Source of the DNA: Carya illinoinensis
Taxonomy: Eukaryota; Streptophyta; Magnoliopsida; Fagales; Juglandaceae
NCBI RefSeq assembly: GCF_018687715.1
Contig: NC_056760.1
Location: forward strand, 28,628,001 to 28,692,000
Reading direction: 5' to 3'
Length of the DNA stretch: 64,000 nt
Of the stretch, positions 1 to 10,612 are shown in pieces. Positions within the stretch are counted from its first letter, which is position 1. Each line of letters opens with the position of its first letter. The notes below the pieces were generated by a model that saw nothing but the letters and a program-made list of their open reading frames with translations, was not told where the DNA came from and did not search any database. Position numbers and translations under genes: made by a program.

Positions 1-58
1 CCAAATTAAATATTTGGAAATTCGAATCAAGATCAATTGGATTTATCGAACAATCCAT
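1..58 (-). pseudogene. hAT transposase, first codons only (copy A)
   Basis: On the minus strand an ATG at 58 opens a reading frame that begins MDCS and continues NPIDLDS, the same N-terminus as the transposase relic of copy B, whose ATG is at 13389. Only about 19 codons fall inside the window. In copy B this leader precedes a BED zinc finger. The ATG is directly preceded by a TAG after a T-rich run, so a 5'-UTR intron acceptor is possible. Whether this copy is intact cannot be told from the window. Confidence 0.45.
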
Positions 59-2395
59 CTACCATGTAAAAAATTATATACATCACGTCATTACACAACA
101 ATTAAAACAAACAAAGAACAAAAATAACACAATTACACAGCAACTAGGTTGCAACGTGGCAAACATCACAAGTTTAAGACTCTAATCTAGATTTTGGATC
201 ACAAATTATTTTAAGAATCAAAATACTTTTATAACAAAACTAAGTTCACAATATTAAACTAGCAAATGCCATACAAGTAAATATTAAACAATTTGATTTT
301 GATCTGACAGGAATACTCATAGTGAATTAGGTCTCGGATTTAATTTCACAATGCAAAAATTTGGTTCAAAATTTGTCAATCCCTGTCAATGTCCTACACA
401 ATAGACAATTAATTATTCAGAAAATAACTAATATGATGATAAATTAAAAACTCCAAAACCGAATACACTAAAAATTAAAAAACAAAATACTCTTGCTTTC
501 ATGAGAAGATAAACTGCAAATTGTGAAGGGACTCAACTTTCAAATGAGAACAAAGTACAAAAGCTGAAAATCATATCTTAAAAAAAAAACACTAGCATGT
601 GGCGGACTCAGTGGGAGTTTTCTTTAAGACATGGTGGACTCCGTGAGGGGATGGAATTGGAGTAGATTATAAGAATCAAGGTGCACTGTTTGCCAAAGGT
701 TGGAACTAGGAGGTTGGAACGGTGTGAAGGTGGAGGCTGGAGAGGGAACGTTGGAGGTGGAGAGCTGAAAAGTGGAGGCTGCGTGAGAAGTGAATTTGAG
801 AAGAAGAACAACTGAAGAATAAGGGGTGTTTAACCCTAGTTTTTAGTTTTTTCTTTTCTTTTTTATTTTTATTTTAAACACAGGCCTGAAACGAGTGAAA
901 CGACGTTGTTTTATATAGGTATATTTAAAAATATATATATACTGTGACGACCCGCTTTTGAGTGTATTTTCGCTGAAATGGTTGTTTTTATTTTAATTAA
1001 TATATTAGTTTATTATTTTAATTTACATGCGTTTTAAAATTGGTTTTTAATTTACTTGATGTTGTGTTTTATTTCTTTTAGTTGTTTTGTGGTTTTTAAT
1101 CTCTTTTCGGCGGTTTGTTTTGTTTTCCCGGAGTGAGGATTGGACCTCATTTCTTTTCACATCTTTTTCCTTTTTCCTTTTTCTCTTTCCTTTTTCTTCT
1201 TCTTTCTTTTTTTTTTCTTTTTTCTTTTTCTTCTCCTGCTTTTCTTCCCGTGCGTCGACCCCTCCCCCCGTGCGTTTTTCTCTCATTTATCCATCCCGTC
1301 GCTGCCCCTTTGACCGGCCGGTTCTCTGCCGTCCGGCCACCGTTTGATGCACCGTTACCACCATTCTCTTCCCCTTCCACCATAGATCATCCTCACCAAT
1401 TTTCAGAGCCATTGGACCAGCCGTTAGCTTTCGAGAGCCGCCGGAAGTCGCTACACCTGCTCTGTTTTTGCCCCTGTCGCCAGAATCTTCTTCAGCCCAG
1501 ACCACCGCCGTCCGGCCACCGTTTGGCTCGCCGCTGGTCTCGTTCGAACCCCCTCCCTCCGGCGCACCTTCCCACCAAATATATCCCCCATCCGGCCGGC
1601 CGTTTGGCCGGAAAAGCCCTTTGAAGCCACACGGTTTTTCACCGATTCCGGCGCCGTCGCACCACCTCCGGCCACCATCTCTTCACAGCTTCTTCCCCTA
1701 CCTCTTGCCGACCTAACCCACCTAATTTCGGCCCCGATCCGTTGCCGGAGTAGCTCCCACGAGCTCATCTCCGTTCAGCCCCTTTTTGGCCTTCGACCGC
1801 CGTTTCCACCACCACCCACGGCCAAAACTCGTTTCCTTTAGCTTCATAAATATCTCAAGACTCTTCCCTATCAATCCCGAGCTTTGGTTTGTCCTCGTTC
1901 GAAAGTGGGTAATTTATTACCCACGGCAACAGTGTAAATTACACTGTTACGTTGCTTTTCCTCCGCCGTTTGCAACGCCGCTTGTTTTCTAAAATTGCCA
2001 TATAGTGCTGTAAGTATTTTCCAAACCCTATTTTCAGATTTTAATATATATTGCTCATTCAATTATTTACTGTTGTTGGTTGTTGATTCCGGACTGAGTC
2101 CGAGGAGTTTCGGGGGTCGGATGGATGGAGGACGGAGTTGCCTGTTTATTTGATTTATGATTGTTGGATTATTTTATTATGCATTGTTATGGCATTACAT
2201 GGTGCATGCACATGTGTTTTTGGATTTATGTGAAAAGACTGTGTATTGGCGTAAGTGTATTGCGGGTGCGTGTGTATCACGAGCCCAAGCCGGGATGAGT
2301 TATTATCTCGGTGGAGCTCCTCTGGTCACTCGGGAGCGGAATAAACTGAGTGATGTCCCCTGAGTTGTCGAGAGCGATGACGGGAGCGGGGCTAA

Positions 2396-2529
2396 GGGAT
2401 GCTTGGCTACAAACGCGCCGGGCGCGGAACCGGGCATCGCCCTACTCACCGACTCCGTGGCCCTTCGCTGGCGAGGGCTAGAGGATGCTTGGTTACGAAC
2501 GCGTGGGGCGCGGAACTGGGCATCGCTCG
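2396..2529. repeat. Two-copy 86-bp-spaced repeat inside the solo LTR
   Basis: A GC-rich segment of about 48 bp starting GGGATGCTTGGCTAC at 2396 recurs at about 2482 as GAGGATGCTTGGTTAC. Both end in a GGGCGCGGAAC-GGGCATCGC stretch. This is an internal LTR duplication with no coding potential. Confidence 0.7.
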
Positions 2530-2642
2530 TTAGGTGTCACATGCGTGGTGGTACTCTACGGCGTGACACTGGAGCCAGGGTGTGCGGATGACCCCTAGGG
2601 GAGGTCATGGTGTATACGGTTAAAATTGGATAATGGTTTGTG

Positions 2643-2786
2643 AGGCCAAATGTGACTTTTGGCTTGGGCCAGATGGACTTCTGGCGAGATATTGGGCCAA
2701 ATGGACTTTTGGCGGCCAAATGTGACTTTTGGCGTGTTTTTCGGAAAGGATATGTTTTTGGGCCAAATGGGATTTTTGGCGTGTGT
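2643..2786. repeat. Cluster of self-complementary GGCCAAATG..TTTTGGC units
   Basis: Five short units of the form GGCCAAATGTGACTTTTGGC, or GGGCCAGATGGACTTCTGGC, follow one another. Each is an imperfect palindrome of about 20 bp that could fold as a hairpin. They lie in the right-hand third of the solo LTR, where regulatory and polyadenylation signals usually sit; that role is an inference. Confidence 0.6.
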
Positions 2787-3435
2787 GGAAAAAAAAATTA
2801 TGTTTTATGGGCTTTGTGCATTGGGCATGTTTCATGCATATTGTTTGAGTCCTATGTGTTTTTATCTGGTAGCGTTTGGGTTTACTTACCTGCGGAACCA
2901 TTTGTGGTTCCGTAGCTTTTGGTGCAGGTGATGAGGATGAGGAGGAGGAGGCTGAGCCCGAAGATGCGGCTCCGCCGGGTTGCTGATGATATGTTTTATA
3001 TTTGTTTAAAACTGTATTTGGATTTTTGTAATATTTTATTTACGTATGTTTTAAACAGCTTGTATTACATTAAGAAAAAAATTCTGGTACTTAGTTATAT
3101 GACTTTCGTTATCCGCTGCGTTTCCTTTTGCACATTTGTTGCCTTTGCACACACTTGGCACCCGTCGATGGGATGGTGACCCGGGTTGTCACCATCCGGA
3201 CGTCTCGATTTCCCCGTGTTCGGGCGTGGGGATTTGGGGGCGTCACATATACTTATTACATCGGCTAGTTCAACAGTTTTTTACCGGATCAAACCACTGT
3301 CGAACTGACCAACGTCGGTTTTGAAGATTTTGTACCGTTAGTCAATCGGTTCCTTGCCAGTTTCAGATGGTTCTATGCGACGGCAGCCGGTTGGAGTTGG
3401 TGACGGTCGATTGGTTCGGTTTTTATATTACCCTA

Positions 3436-4445
3436 ATAAATAGTACTAAACTCATTTTAGATAAGCTCCATAAAACTTACTCTATCATCTCAACTCATTA
3501 CTATTTATAAAAAAGCTGAATTGAACTGAACTCAACATCCAAACGTAGCCGTAAATACCCATAAGAATGCCGGCTCAGCTTAAATGTGAGACCTGATCCA
3601 TGTCTCATGTTCAAAACCTGTAACTCCCTTTGCACATGCGCTCGCACATACTTAGGTCAGGCACAACAGTCTGCCACGTGGCCACGCCTCAGACTTCCTC
3701 TCTTCGCCTCTCATGCACGCTAGCGCATACCAACCATAAAGAATTGTGTGAGTTGAAAAACATTAAAGAGTGAGGAGTGAGAAAGTGTGTGTGGAATAGA
3801 GAGAGAGAAAGAGAGGAAAAAAAAGGAAACAGAGAAAGACCAGTACGGTACTGTTCCCTCTATATATAATGATCATTGTGAGACAATTTTAATAAAAAAT
3901 TATATTATAACAATATTTTAATTTTATAATATTTATTTAATTTTTTCTATCTATTTTTTCAAAATCCAATAAAACATCTTAACTCAAACCATTTTACTAC
4001 AATCCACAAAATTATCTCATTACTATATATAAATATATCATTTCATCTCATCTTTACATTCAAACGAGACCTTAAACTTCTAACTCTTCTAAAACTAGAT
4101 AGGTATCTTGCATATATGTCAATAAATTAGGTTGTGGGCTCATTATCTGCCTAGCGAAACGTCTAACAAAAAATGAGGGGTGGCTTGGCCTACCTTGACA
4201 AGGGAGTGTGGAGGTGGGACTCATGGAATATCTCAAGAGAGAAATTGAAGAGAAAAAACCTAATTAGTGACGTAGGATAAAGGAGAAAAAATGACGATAA
4301 AAGAGTTAGAAGGGATAAAATATCTCTAACCCATATGACATCTCAGGCCCAATCCATCACAAGAGGCATCAGGAAGTAAGTGGTAAAAAAGGGATAAGGG
4401 GATAAAAGCTAAGAAAAGAAAGGTAAAGTGTCAGAGAATGAGGGT
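3436..4445. other. Gene-free stretch with MITE-like remnants
   Basis: No coding sequence is supported. At 3455-3550 and 3990-4075 there are stretches resembling the ends of a family seen throughout the window: ATCTCAACTCATTAC near the left, TCATCTCATC..CATTCAAACGAGACC near the right. They may be one MITE split by later sequence. 3590-3860 is less AT-rich and includes a purine-rich GAGAGAGAAAG run. 4080-4445 is anonymous. Confidence 0.4.
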
Positions 4446-4449
4446 CAGG

Positions 4450-5320
4450 CAGTGGTAGACCTAAATGTATCTAAAGGGGCAGACCTACATGTATCTAAAA
4501 GGGGCCATAGCCCCTCCAAAAATTTTTGAAAAATCAAAATATAATCTGATTTTTAATCATAATTTTATAAATATAGAAAATGGCACCGTAAAAAAATTTA
4601 TAATTCCCATATGCTCTACAAAATTTTATAAAATTTCAATATACTTAAAAATGGCTCTCCAAATTTTTTCTTATAATCTTAGAATTCCGTATAATTTCTA
4701 TATATTATTTATTTTCAAGAGTGTGGTCTCACCAAAATTAAATCAAAACTAAGTTTAGGAAAAATAATAAACTTATTAATATGGATTCCAAAGTGTTTTA
4801 TTATATAATATTAAGTTTCTTAATATAGAATCTAATGCAAAAATACAACAAAAATCATTTAAAATTTGTGATCTATATGGAAATAGTTGAGAGGTTTTAT
4901 CCTCTAGACTTCATTAAGCAAAAAAAAAAAAAAAAACTTATTTAAGGTCTATATTATAGTATTATATGCTTAAGATGACACGAAAATATCTAGAGTTTAC
5001 ATAAAACTTAATAAACTAGCTTACATACTAGAATAGAAGATGACATTCTCAAAGATCACTTGATAGTTTATATGAAACAAATAAATTCTAAATATTTCAT
5101 TATAAAAATAATAATAGATGAATATTATTTCATAAAACATTATTGTCAAAAATCTGAAACATATATTAAGATATTATATTTTTAGAATTTTTCTTCTATG
5201 TGTAAATTCTAAATTATCGAGATCTAATTTTATATATATGTTTTTATGAGTTTTGAATTTTAATATATCATACATTAGAAAATTTGACATCCCTCAAGAA
5301 AATTGTTGGTTCCACCATTG
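4450..5320. mobile_element. Non-autonomous hAT-like element (CAGTGG ends)
   Basis: The left end reads CAGTGGTAGAC and the right end, reverse-complemented, CAATGGTGGAA, matching the CAGTGGCGGA-type termini of a large plant hAT group. Flanks GGGTCAGG and GGGGCAGG agree at 7 of 8 positions if the last G is shared, fitting a decayed 8-bp target duplication. A 24-bp unit (CAGACCTACATGTATCTAAA and neighbour) is duplicated in tandem near the left end. The interior is AT-rich and non-coding. Confidence 0.5.
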
Positions 5321-5619
5321 GGGCAGGCACACAAAGTAGCCAATAAAGTGATATAAAGCAACCACAGACAAAGGCTCAATAAAGCAACCACAGATATTAG
5401 GAGATTGTTGGGTGACTGAATGCGAGAGCTTTTTCAACCTCTAGACGAAAGCTTGAGTTTTATTTATTTTCGAGCATTGGGGGTTATCAACCTCGTTTGT
5501 ATAGTAAGCTATGAGAAAGCATGAGTGACCGTAAAATATATCATTTATAATGTATTTGCCCTCCAAATGGTTAGTAGACATAGGCCATATGCTGAATCAC
5601 ATAAATCTGTGTGACCTAT
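5321..5619. other. Anonymous spacer
   Basis: About 300 bp with no supported gene. A short CAATAAAG(C)AACCACAGA sequence occurs twice (around 5340-5395), a local direct repeat. Nothing else recognised. Confidence 0.4.
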
Positions 5620-6905
5620 TCTCTAAAGCACACCAATTAATTCTCCATATATACCTATTTTAGTTAAAGATAGCGTAGATGATGGTTGGATTCAATCATT
5701 AAAGTTGAAAAAACTTTTAAAAATATTTTGTAGTCATTTGGAATAAAATATTTTAAAAATAATATACGTGGTTGAGGAAAAGATTAGATAGTAAGCTGAC
5801 TTAATATGAGATGAGATAAAAGTTAAAAATTAAATAAAATATTTTTAAAATATTATTTTTTAATATTATTTTTATTTTAAAATTTAAATAAATTATTATA
5901 TTTTATTTAAAAATTTAAAGAATTTATAATAATTAAAATAGATAAAATAAGTTATAGATAATTTTTTAATTCAAAAGTTAAATAAAAAGTTTATGGTATG
6001 GTTTGGCCATTAAGATTTTTCATCTCAAATATAAAATTCTTATCTCATCATTATAACTTTCTTAAATCTCCATATAAAATATAATAAATAATTTAATTTT
6101 TTCTTAACTTTTTTAAATCTTAAAATAATAATAATATTAAAATATAATATTTTAATATTTAATCTTAAAATTTAAAATTATCATCTAAAAAATTTCAGTG
6201 ACCAAACAGAATCTACGAGACAACACTTATCTTGAGATTCTATCAGTGTCTTGACAGAAAATAATAAATATTGATCTGAAGATTAGCCGCAACATTAGTA
6301 ACAGTGAGACAGAATAATAAACAGCAACAAATTAATATATTAAAATAAAATATAAAAAAACCCTTATATTTATTTGAAATTAATATTTCAAATAAATATT
6401 TTTAAAATATTTGAAAAATGTTAAACGATAGTAAAAATTAAAAAATAAATAGTTAAGACTTAAAAATAAACAGTAAATAAATTATAAAAACAGTAGAATA
6501 AAATAAATATATTTATATATTTAAAAAAAAAAAAAAAAAAAAACTGATGGGCTGGCCACCCAGTGTCAAGTGTAAACGAAGGGCTGCGGCCACCACGTGT
6601 TTTCTCTTTCTTTTTTTCTTTTTTTAAATAAGATCATTTAAACTTTATTTAAATATTGAGTTGAATTGAATTATTTATTAATTTTAATGAGTCAAGATGT
6701 TAGAGAAAGTTTTATATAACTTATTTAAAATTAGCTTATATGTATTTGGATATTAAGATAAATTTATATATATTTATAAAAAGTTAAAAAATTTATGGGT
6801 CCCATGTGTAAAAAAAAAATTTAAATTAAGATGAGTTAAATTATTTAAGAGTTGAGTGTTCAGATGTTAAATTCAGATGTGTCCAAAATTTAATGTTCTT
6901 AATTC
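5620..6905. repeat. Duplicated block, copy 1 (partner at about 15610-16690)
   Basis: From AAAGCACACC(A/C)ATTAATT onward this block aligns with 15610-16690: shared stretches include GATGGTTGGATTCAATCATT, TAGCCGCAACATTAGTAAC, AATAAACAGCAACAAA, the ACTGATGGGCTG(G/C)CCACCCA segment and the final TTGAATTGAATTATTTATT..GAGTCAAGATGTTAGA region. The block is non-coding and very AT-rich. Copy 1 carries an extra MITE-like insertion (5993-6213) that copy 2 lacks. Confidence 0.7.
5993..6213. mobile_element. MITE present only in duplicated block copy 1
   Basis: Ends read TGGTTTGGCCATTAAGA and, on the opposite strand, TTCTGTTTGGTCACTGAA, imperfect inverted termini. The equivalent place in copy 2 (about 15865) lacks the sequence, so it behaves as an occupied/empty site pair. 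The exact target duplication is unclear because the flanks are simple AT sequence. Confidence 0.5.
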
Positions 6906-7588
6906 AAACATTCTTATCTTATAAAAAAAAAGTATAACAGAAAACCTTTCAAGTTTCAATTGTTAAACATGTTTGTGGACCATTTTTAAAAGTATGAAAT
7001 GATCATCTTATCTACTGGAGGAATTTGAATTGATCTCATGCCATTAATATAATTTTTTCAAATTTTAATACAAAATATAATAAATAATTTAACTTTTTTA
7101 ATTTTTAATTCAATTTTTTTAAATTTTAAAATAATAATAATATTAAAAAATAAGATTTTAATAATATTTTATTCAACTTTAAATTTTTATTTAAAATTGT
7201 CTTGTCTCATTTTATTATCCAAACAACCTCAAAGTTTTTTTTAATAATTTTATTTTAAATGGAAGATAGTTATATAAAATTAAAATTGATTTTAAAACAG
7301 TAGGCAATTGTATTGATTATTAATAAATTATAAAAATATTGTCAAAATATTATCAAAACACACACTTTTATGGATTGAGATTTGAAAATTTATATTTGCA
7401 AGCTGGTGTAGATAACAACACCTCCATGTTATTAGGATTTTTTTATAAATTAAATTATGTCATTTCGACAACGTGCGAGGTGTATCACCGACATTATCTT
7501 GTAACCAGAAGGTATGTTGAGATTTTTTAAAACTTTTCGAGTGTGCTCGTAATGGTGCGGAATTTTGAGTGAGCTCCATTATTTTATA
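6906..7588. other. AT-rich spacer with MITE-like sequence
   Basis: 7020-7225 runs from TGAATTGATCTCATGCC to TCTTGTCTCATTTTATTATCCAAACAACC and resembles the same GAGATGAGA/CCAAAC-ended MITE family, in degraded form. The remainder is anonymous. The 63-codon frame at 7339-7530 has no recognisable motif and is not called. Confidence 0.35.
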
Positions 7589-7737
7589 TGAAAAATTCTA
7601 TTTATCATTTTTTATATCACACGTTAATATGTGATTTATTAATATTTTTATTTTTATTTAAATTTATATATATCAATATATAAATATGTATGTTTAAATA
7701 AAAAGATAAAAATGACAAATTATATATAGCATTTTCT
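7589..7737. mobile_element. Small palindromic MITE
   Basis: About 149 bp with imperfect inverted ends (GAAAAATTCTATTTATCAT at the left; GAAAATGCTATATATAATTT on the opposite strand at the right) and an AT-rich middle. Related to the elements at 16218, 46672 and 53572 by its A(A/T)TGCTAT-type ends. No target duplication could be fixed. Confidence 0.4.
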
Positions 7738-10612
7738 TATCTTATGTCATTTGTGAGCCCAATGTTACGCACTTTTTCTTAGCATTTCCAAACGTGCAAT
7801 ATTCATAACAAGGAGCCACGCAAGTAAAATGTAATTGAAAAACAATATATGAAAGTTTAATGTGTGTAAGCCTCTTTTACAAAGTGGATTCCACTTTTTA
7901 TAAAAGAATTTGCATGAGAATTGCATGTCTTAATTTTTTATCAAGCATTATTTAATCAAATAATATATTTATTAATGTCTTTTTTAATGTCGGAAAACCT
8001 CTCAACGACAGGGCCTTCGGACTCACTCCTGAGTAAACTCTAATATTGTGCATTGCACCTTCAAAAGTTTTCTTATATATAATTGGTTAAATCATTAACT
8101 TTTCACCGGAGGGTGTAGTCCTAAATGATTGTTTACACACACGAAGTGTTGAATTTTAGATTTTGAAATGAGTGATACCCCAAGATCAATACTTTCACCA
8201 CTTGGACCAACCTTTTAAAGTTATATTTGTTAATTTTATAATGACCTTGAGTGAACATCGTGTGTAAATTTTCATTCAAAGTCACCATAGCACTAACTAT
8301 TAATTAATACCATCTATTTTTCATGGCCTCTTGATCTCACTACATTTATAATATTTCATAAAAACTAATAAGAAGTTAAGAGTCTACTGTCAAGAACACC
8401 ATAATGATGCTTTTGAAATGGATTAAGGAACTTGTGGTTTGTGGGAATCATGGGTCTCAGAATATTACATTGTCGATAACATGAGTTGGAGGAAAATAAA
8501 TTAATTAGTGGCTATCAAAACTTCAAAGGCTGGAATGATTGTTGTTAAAGCTGGATGACGATGAATGAATCTTGACAGGAATACTAAAGGTGGGGGTATC
8601 ATTAGTTTGTGCTTTAATTAGACGTATGACGTATCATTAATGTAACACATCGAACAAACATCTGTATGATGAAAGCCTTCAAGCCGACCTTCCTTCCAGG
8701 TTTGTGAAGCTGAAAAGATTGTCATTAACCAGCCACGTCATTATGCTATAATGATGACTATTTTCATATATATATATATATATATATACTAGGTAGGAGT
8801 AACGTGCAAAACACATTTATCTAATTTTATAAAATGATTATTTGTAAAAAATAATATATATTTTATAAAAATTATTGATGTCACTTAATAATTTAAGGCA
8901 TATTAGAGAAAATAAAAAAATTAGTTCAAAGTATCATATAATCCAATACATGTTTATAACATCTATAATTTTAGCAAAAATGTATACGAAAAATTTAATA
9001 AAAGTCTAACACAAACGATAGTTCAAAATATGTGTCGTTTGATGTTTGTATTATAATTCATCAATTTATGTCATCCTATAGACAATCAATAGAGACAACA
9101 TTGAAATTCTTATTTTGCTGTTGGTTGAGTCGATCAGGGACAACATAAAGTTAAAACGTAATCTTTTTATAAAATTTGTGGTATAATATTTTCTATATAT
9201 AGCATATATATAAATCATAAAATATATTTTGAAATTGTTGGCCGAATTTACTCTTTCTTGATTAGCTCAAGGATCACAGCCTTTGTCACGTGCCTATCAT
9301 AGCAAGCTCACGTATGGAATATGACTTAGCGGAAGCTACGTCCTACTACCATGGGGAAAAAAAAACACTTTGATTAAACACACTTATATTATATATTATA
9401 TGAGATTTTTAAATTTAAAATACTCAATAATTTAAGTTAATGAAACGTATAATACAGGTATATTATACTTAAGGATTCACATCTTATACACCTAATACAC
9501 ATGTATATGTTAAGGAGAAAGAGAAAAATATAATAACTAATCTTTAATTACTTATTATTATATAAACTATTAAGTATTATAATTATTGAGATTAATAAAT
9601 CATATAATAACATTGAATGCTATTTCTCTCAATATTTATGTCTTCATTTTATGTGCCAAACCGTTAAAACAAACGGTGTTAACTTTAACGGAAAAACAAA
9701 AAAAATCGTTAAAATAAGATTTTCCGTTTCATACACACTTTTTATATATAGAAGATATTTCTTTATTCATTAAAAAAATATTTTAATCATAAAAAAATAT
9801 TATAAAAATAAATTTATAAAATAAAGTGAATTAATATAATACGTTAAATTATAAAATTATTTTTATTATTAAATATGTCTATTGTGAATTAATTTATTTT
9901 TATAGAATCGTTTTGTAATTATAATACTTTTATTTCCTATATAATCTTCCTAACATGTCATTATGCATCTATTAATTCTCCACATCATTTACTTAATCAA
10001 TTTAATTCTTATGGCTCGTTTAGTTGTTAGACTCAGATTAGCCTCATCTGAGTGCGGTTTAATTTTAAATTCTATTTAACATCTAAATATAATTAAATTT
10101 TTGTTGAATGTATTTCATTTTAAGACACTAGGACTCATAATTGACAAAAGTTAAAACCATCGGTCCATACTTGGCTTTTTCTCTCATTCTCTTTCCTTTC
10201 AAAAAGCAAAAATACAAAAAGACAAAAATATCTACTTTAATTTTTTTATCCGTAACATATCCAAAGTCCACTTGAGCAAAAGACAAATGTCTTGAGCACT
10301 AAATGACTCAAAATTTTTTTTTCTTTCGCATTACATGCATTTTTTTTACTAGAATAAAATGTGGACATGATGATACTGTTGTAATTTTATTAATAATTTT
10401 TTTTTTATAAATTTGGAGTAAGAAAATTTTGTTTTTATAGCGCTAGGGATATTTTGTTTTTATTTTGTTGTAATTTTTTTACATGCAGTGAGAAATTTTA
10501 TGTTTGATTTATGTTATTTATTAATAAAGAATGTATTAAATTAATTATTCAATCATTATAATGACTTTACAATCATTGGTAGGTCTCATACCTTTTTCAA
10601 CTTCATGAATAG
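7738..10612. other. Gene-free AT-rich stretch
   Basis: Nothing coding is supported over 2.9 kb. It holds a perfect (AT) microsatellite at 8766-8789, AT-rich stretches with short inverted repeats around 9770-9900, and otherwise anonymous sequence. A GGCTCGTTTAGTTG sequence at about 10013 resembles one end of the GTTTG-type MITEs, without a clear partner. Confidence 0.4.

Larger units (their letters stand above)
943..3247. mobile_element. Solo LTR (2305 bp) of an LTR retrotransposon with 5-bp TSD
   Basis: The sequence begins TGTGACGACCC and ends GGGGGCGTCACA, giving the TG..CA ends and an inverted TGTGACG/CGTCACA terminus typical of LTRs. It is flanked by a perfect 5-bp duplication TATAC at 938-942 and 3248-3252. 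No gag or pol lies inside: 1140-1260 is polypyrimidine, 1300-1800 is C-rich, and 2390-2800 holds short repeats. The length and duplication fit a solo LTR left by recombination between two LTRs. The long proline-rich frames at 1087-1716 are read here as non-coding. It sits inside the 5' region of hAT copy A and so is younger than that insertion. Confidence 0.85.
1..3435 (-). mobile_element. hAT element copy A, 5' part, interrupted by a solo LTR
   Basis: The first 825 bases match 13345-14165 closely (about 90 percent by eye, with small indels), which is the 5' end of hAT copy B. The element is on the minus strand, so its 3' part lies left of the window. Beyond 825 it continues as non-coding 5' sequence, is split by a solo LTR at 943-3247, and resumes to about 3435 with repeated CGGTT and ACCGG subterminal motifs. 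The outer end reads TAGGG on the minus strand, like the TAGG ends of the other hAT copies here. The 8-bp target duplication cannot be tested because the other end is missing. Confidence 0.6.

Noticed and set aside
1087..1716. Overlapping proline-rich open frames on both strands
   Set aside because: They lie in the C-rich part of a solo LTR bounded by an exact duplication, occur in several frames at once and show no domain.
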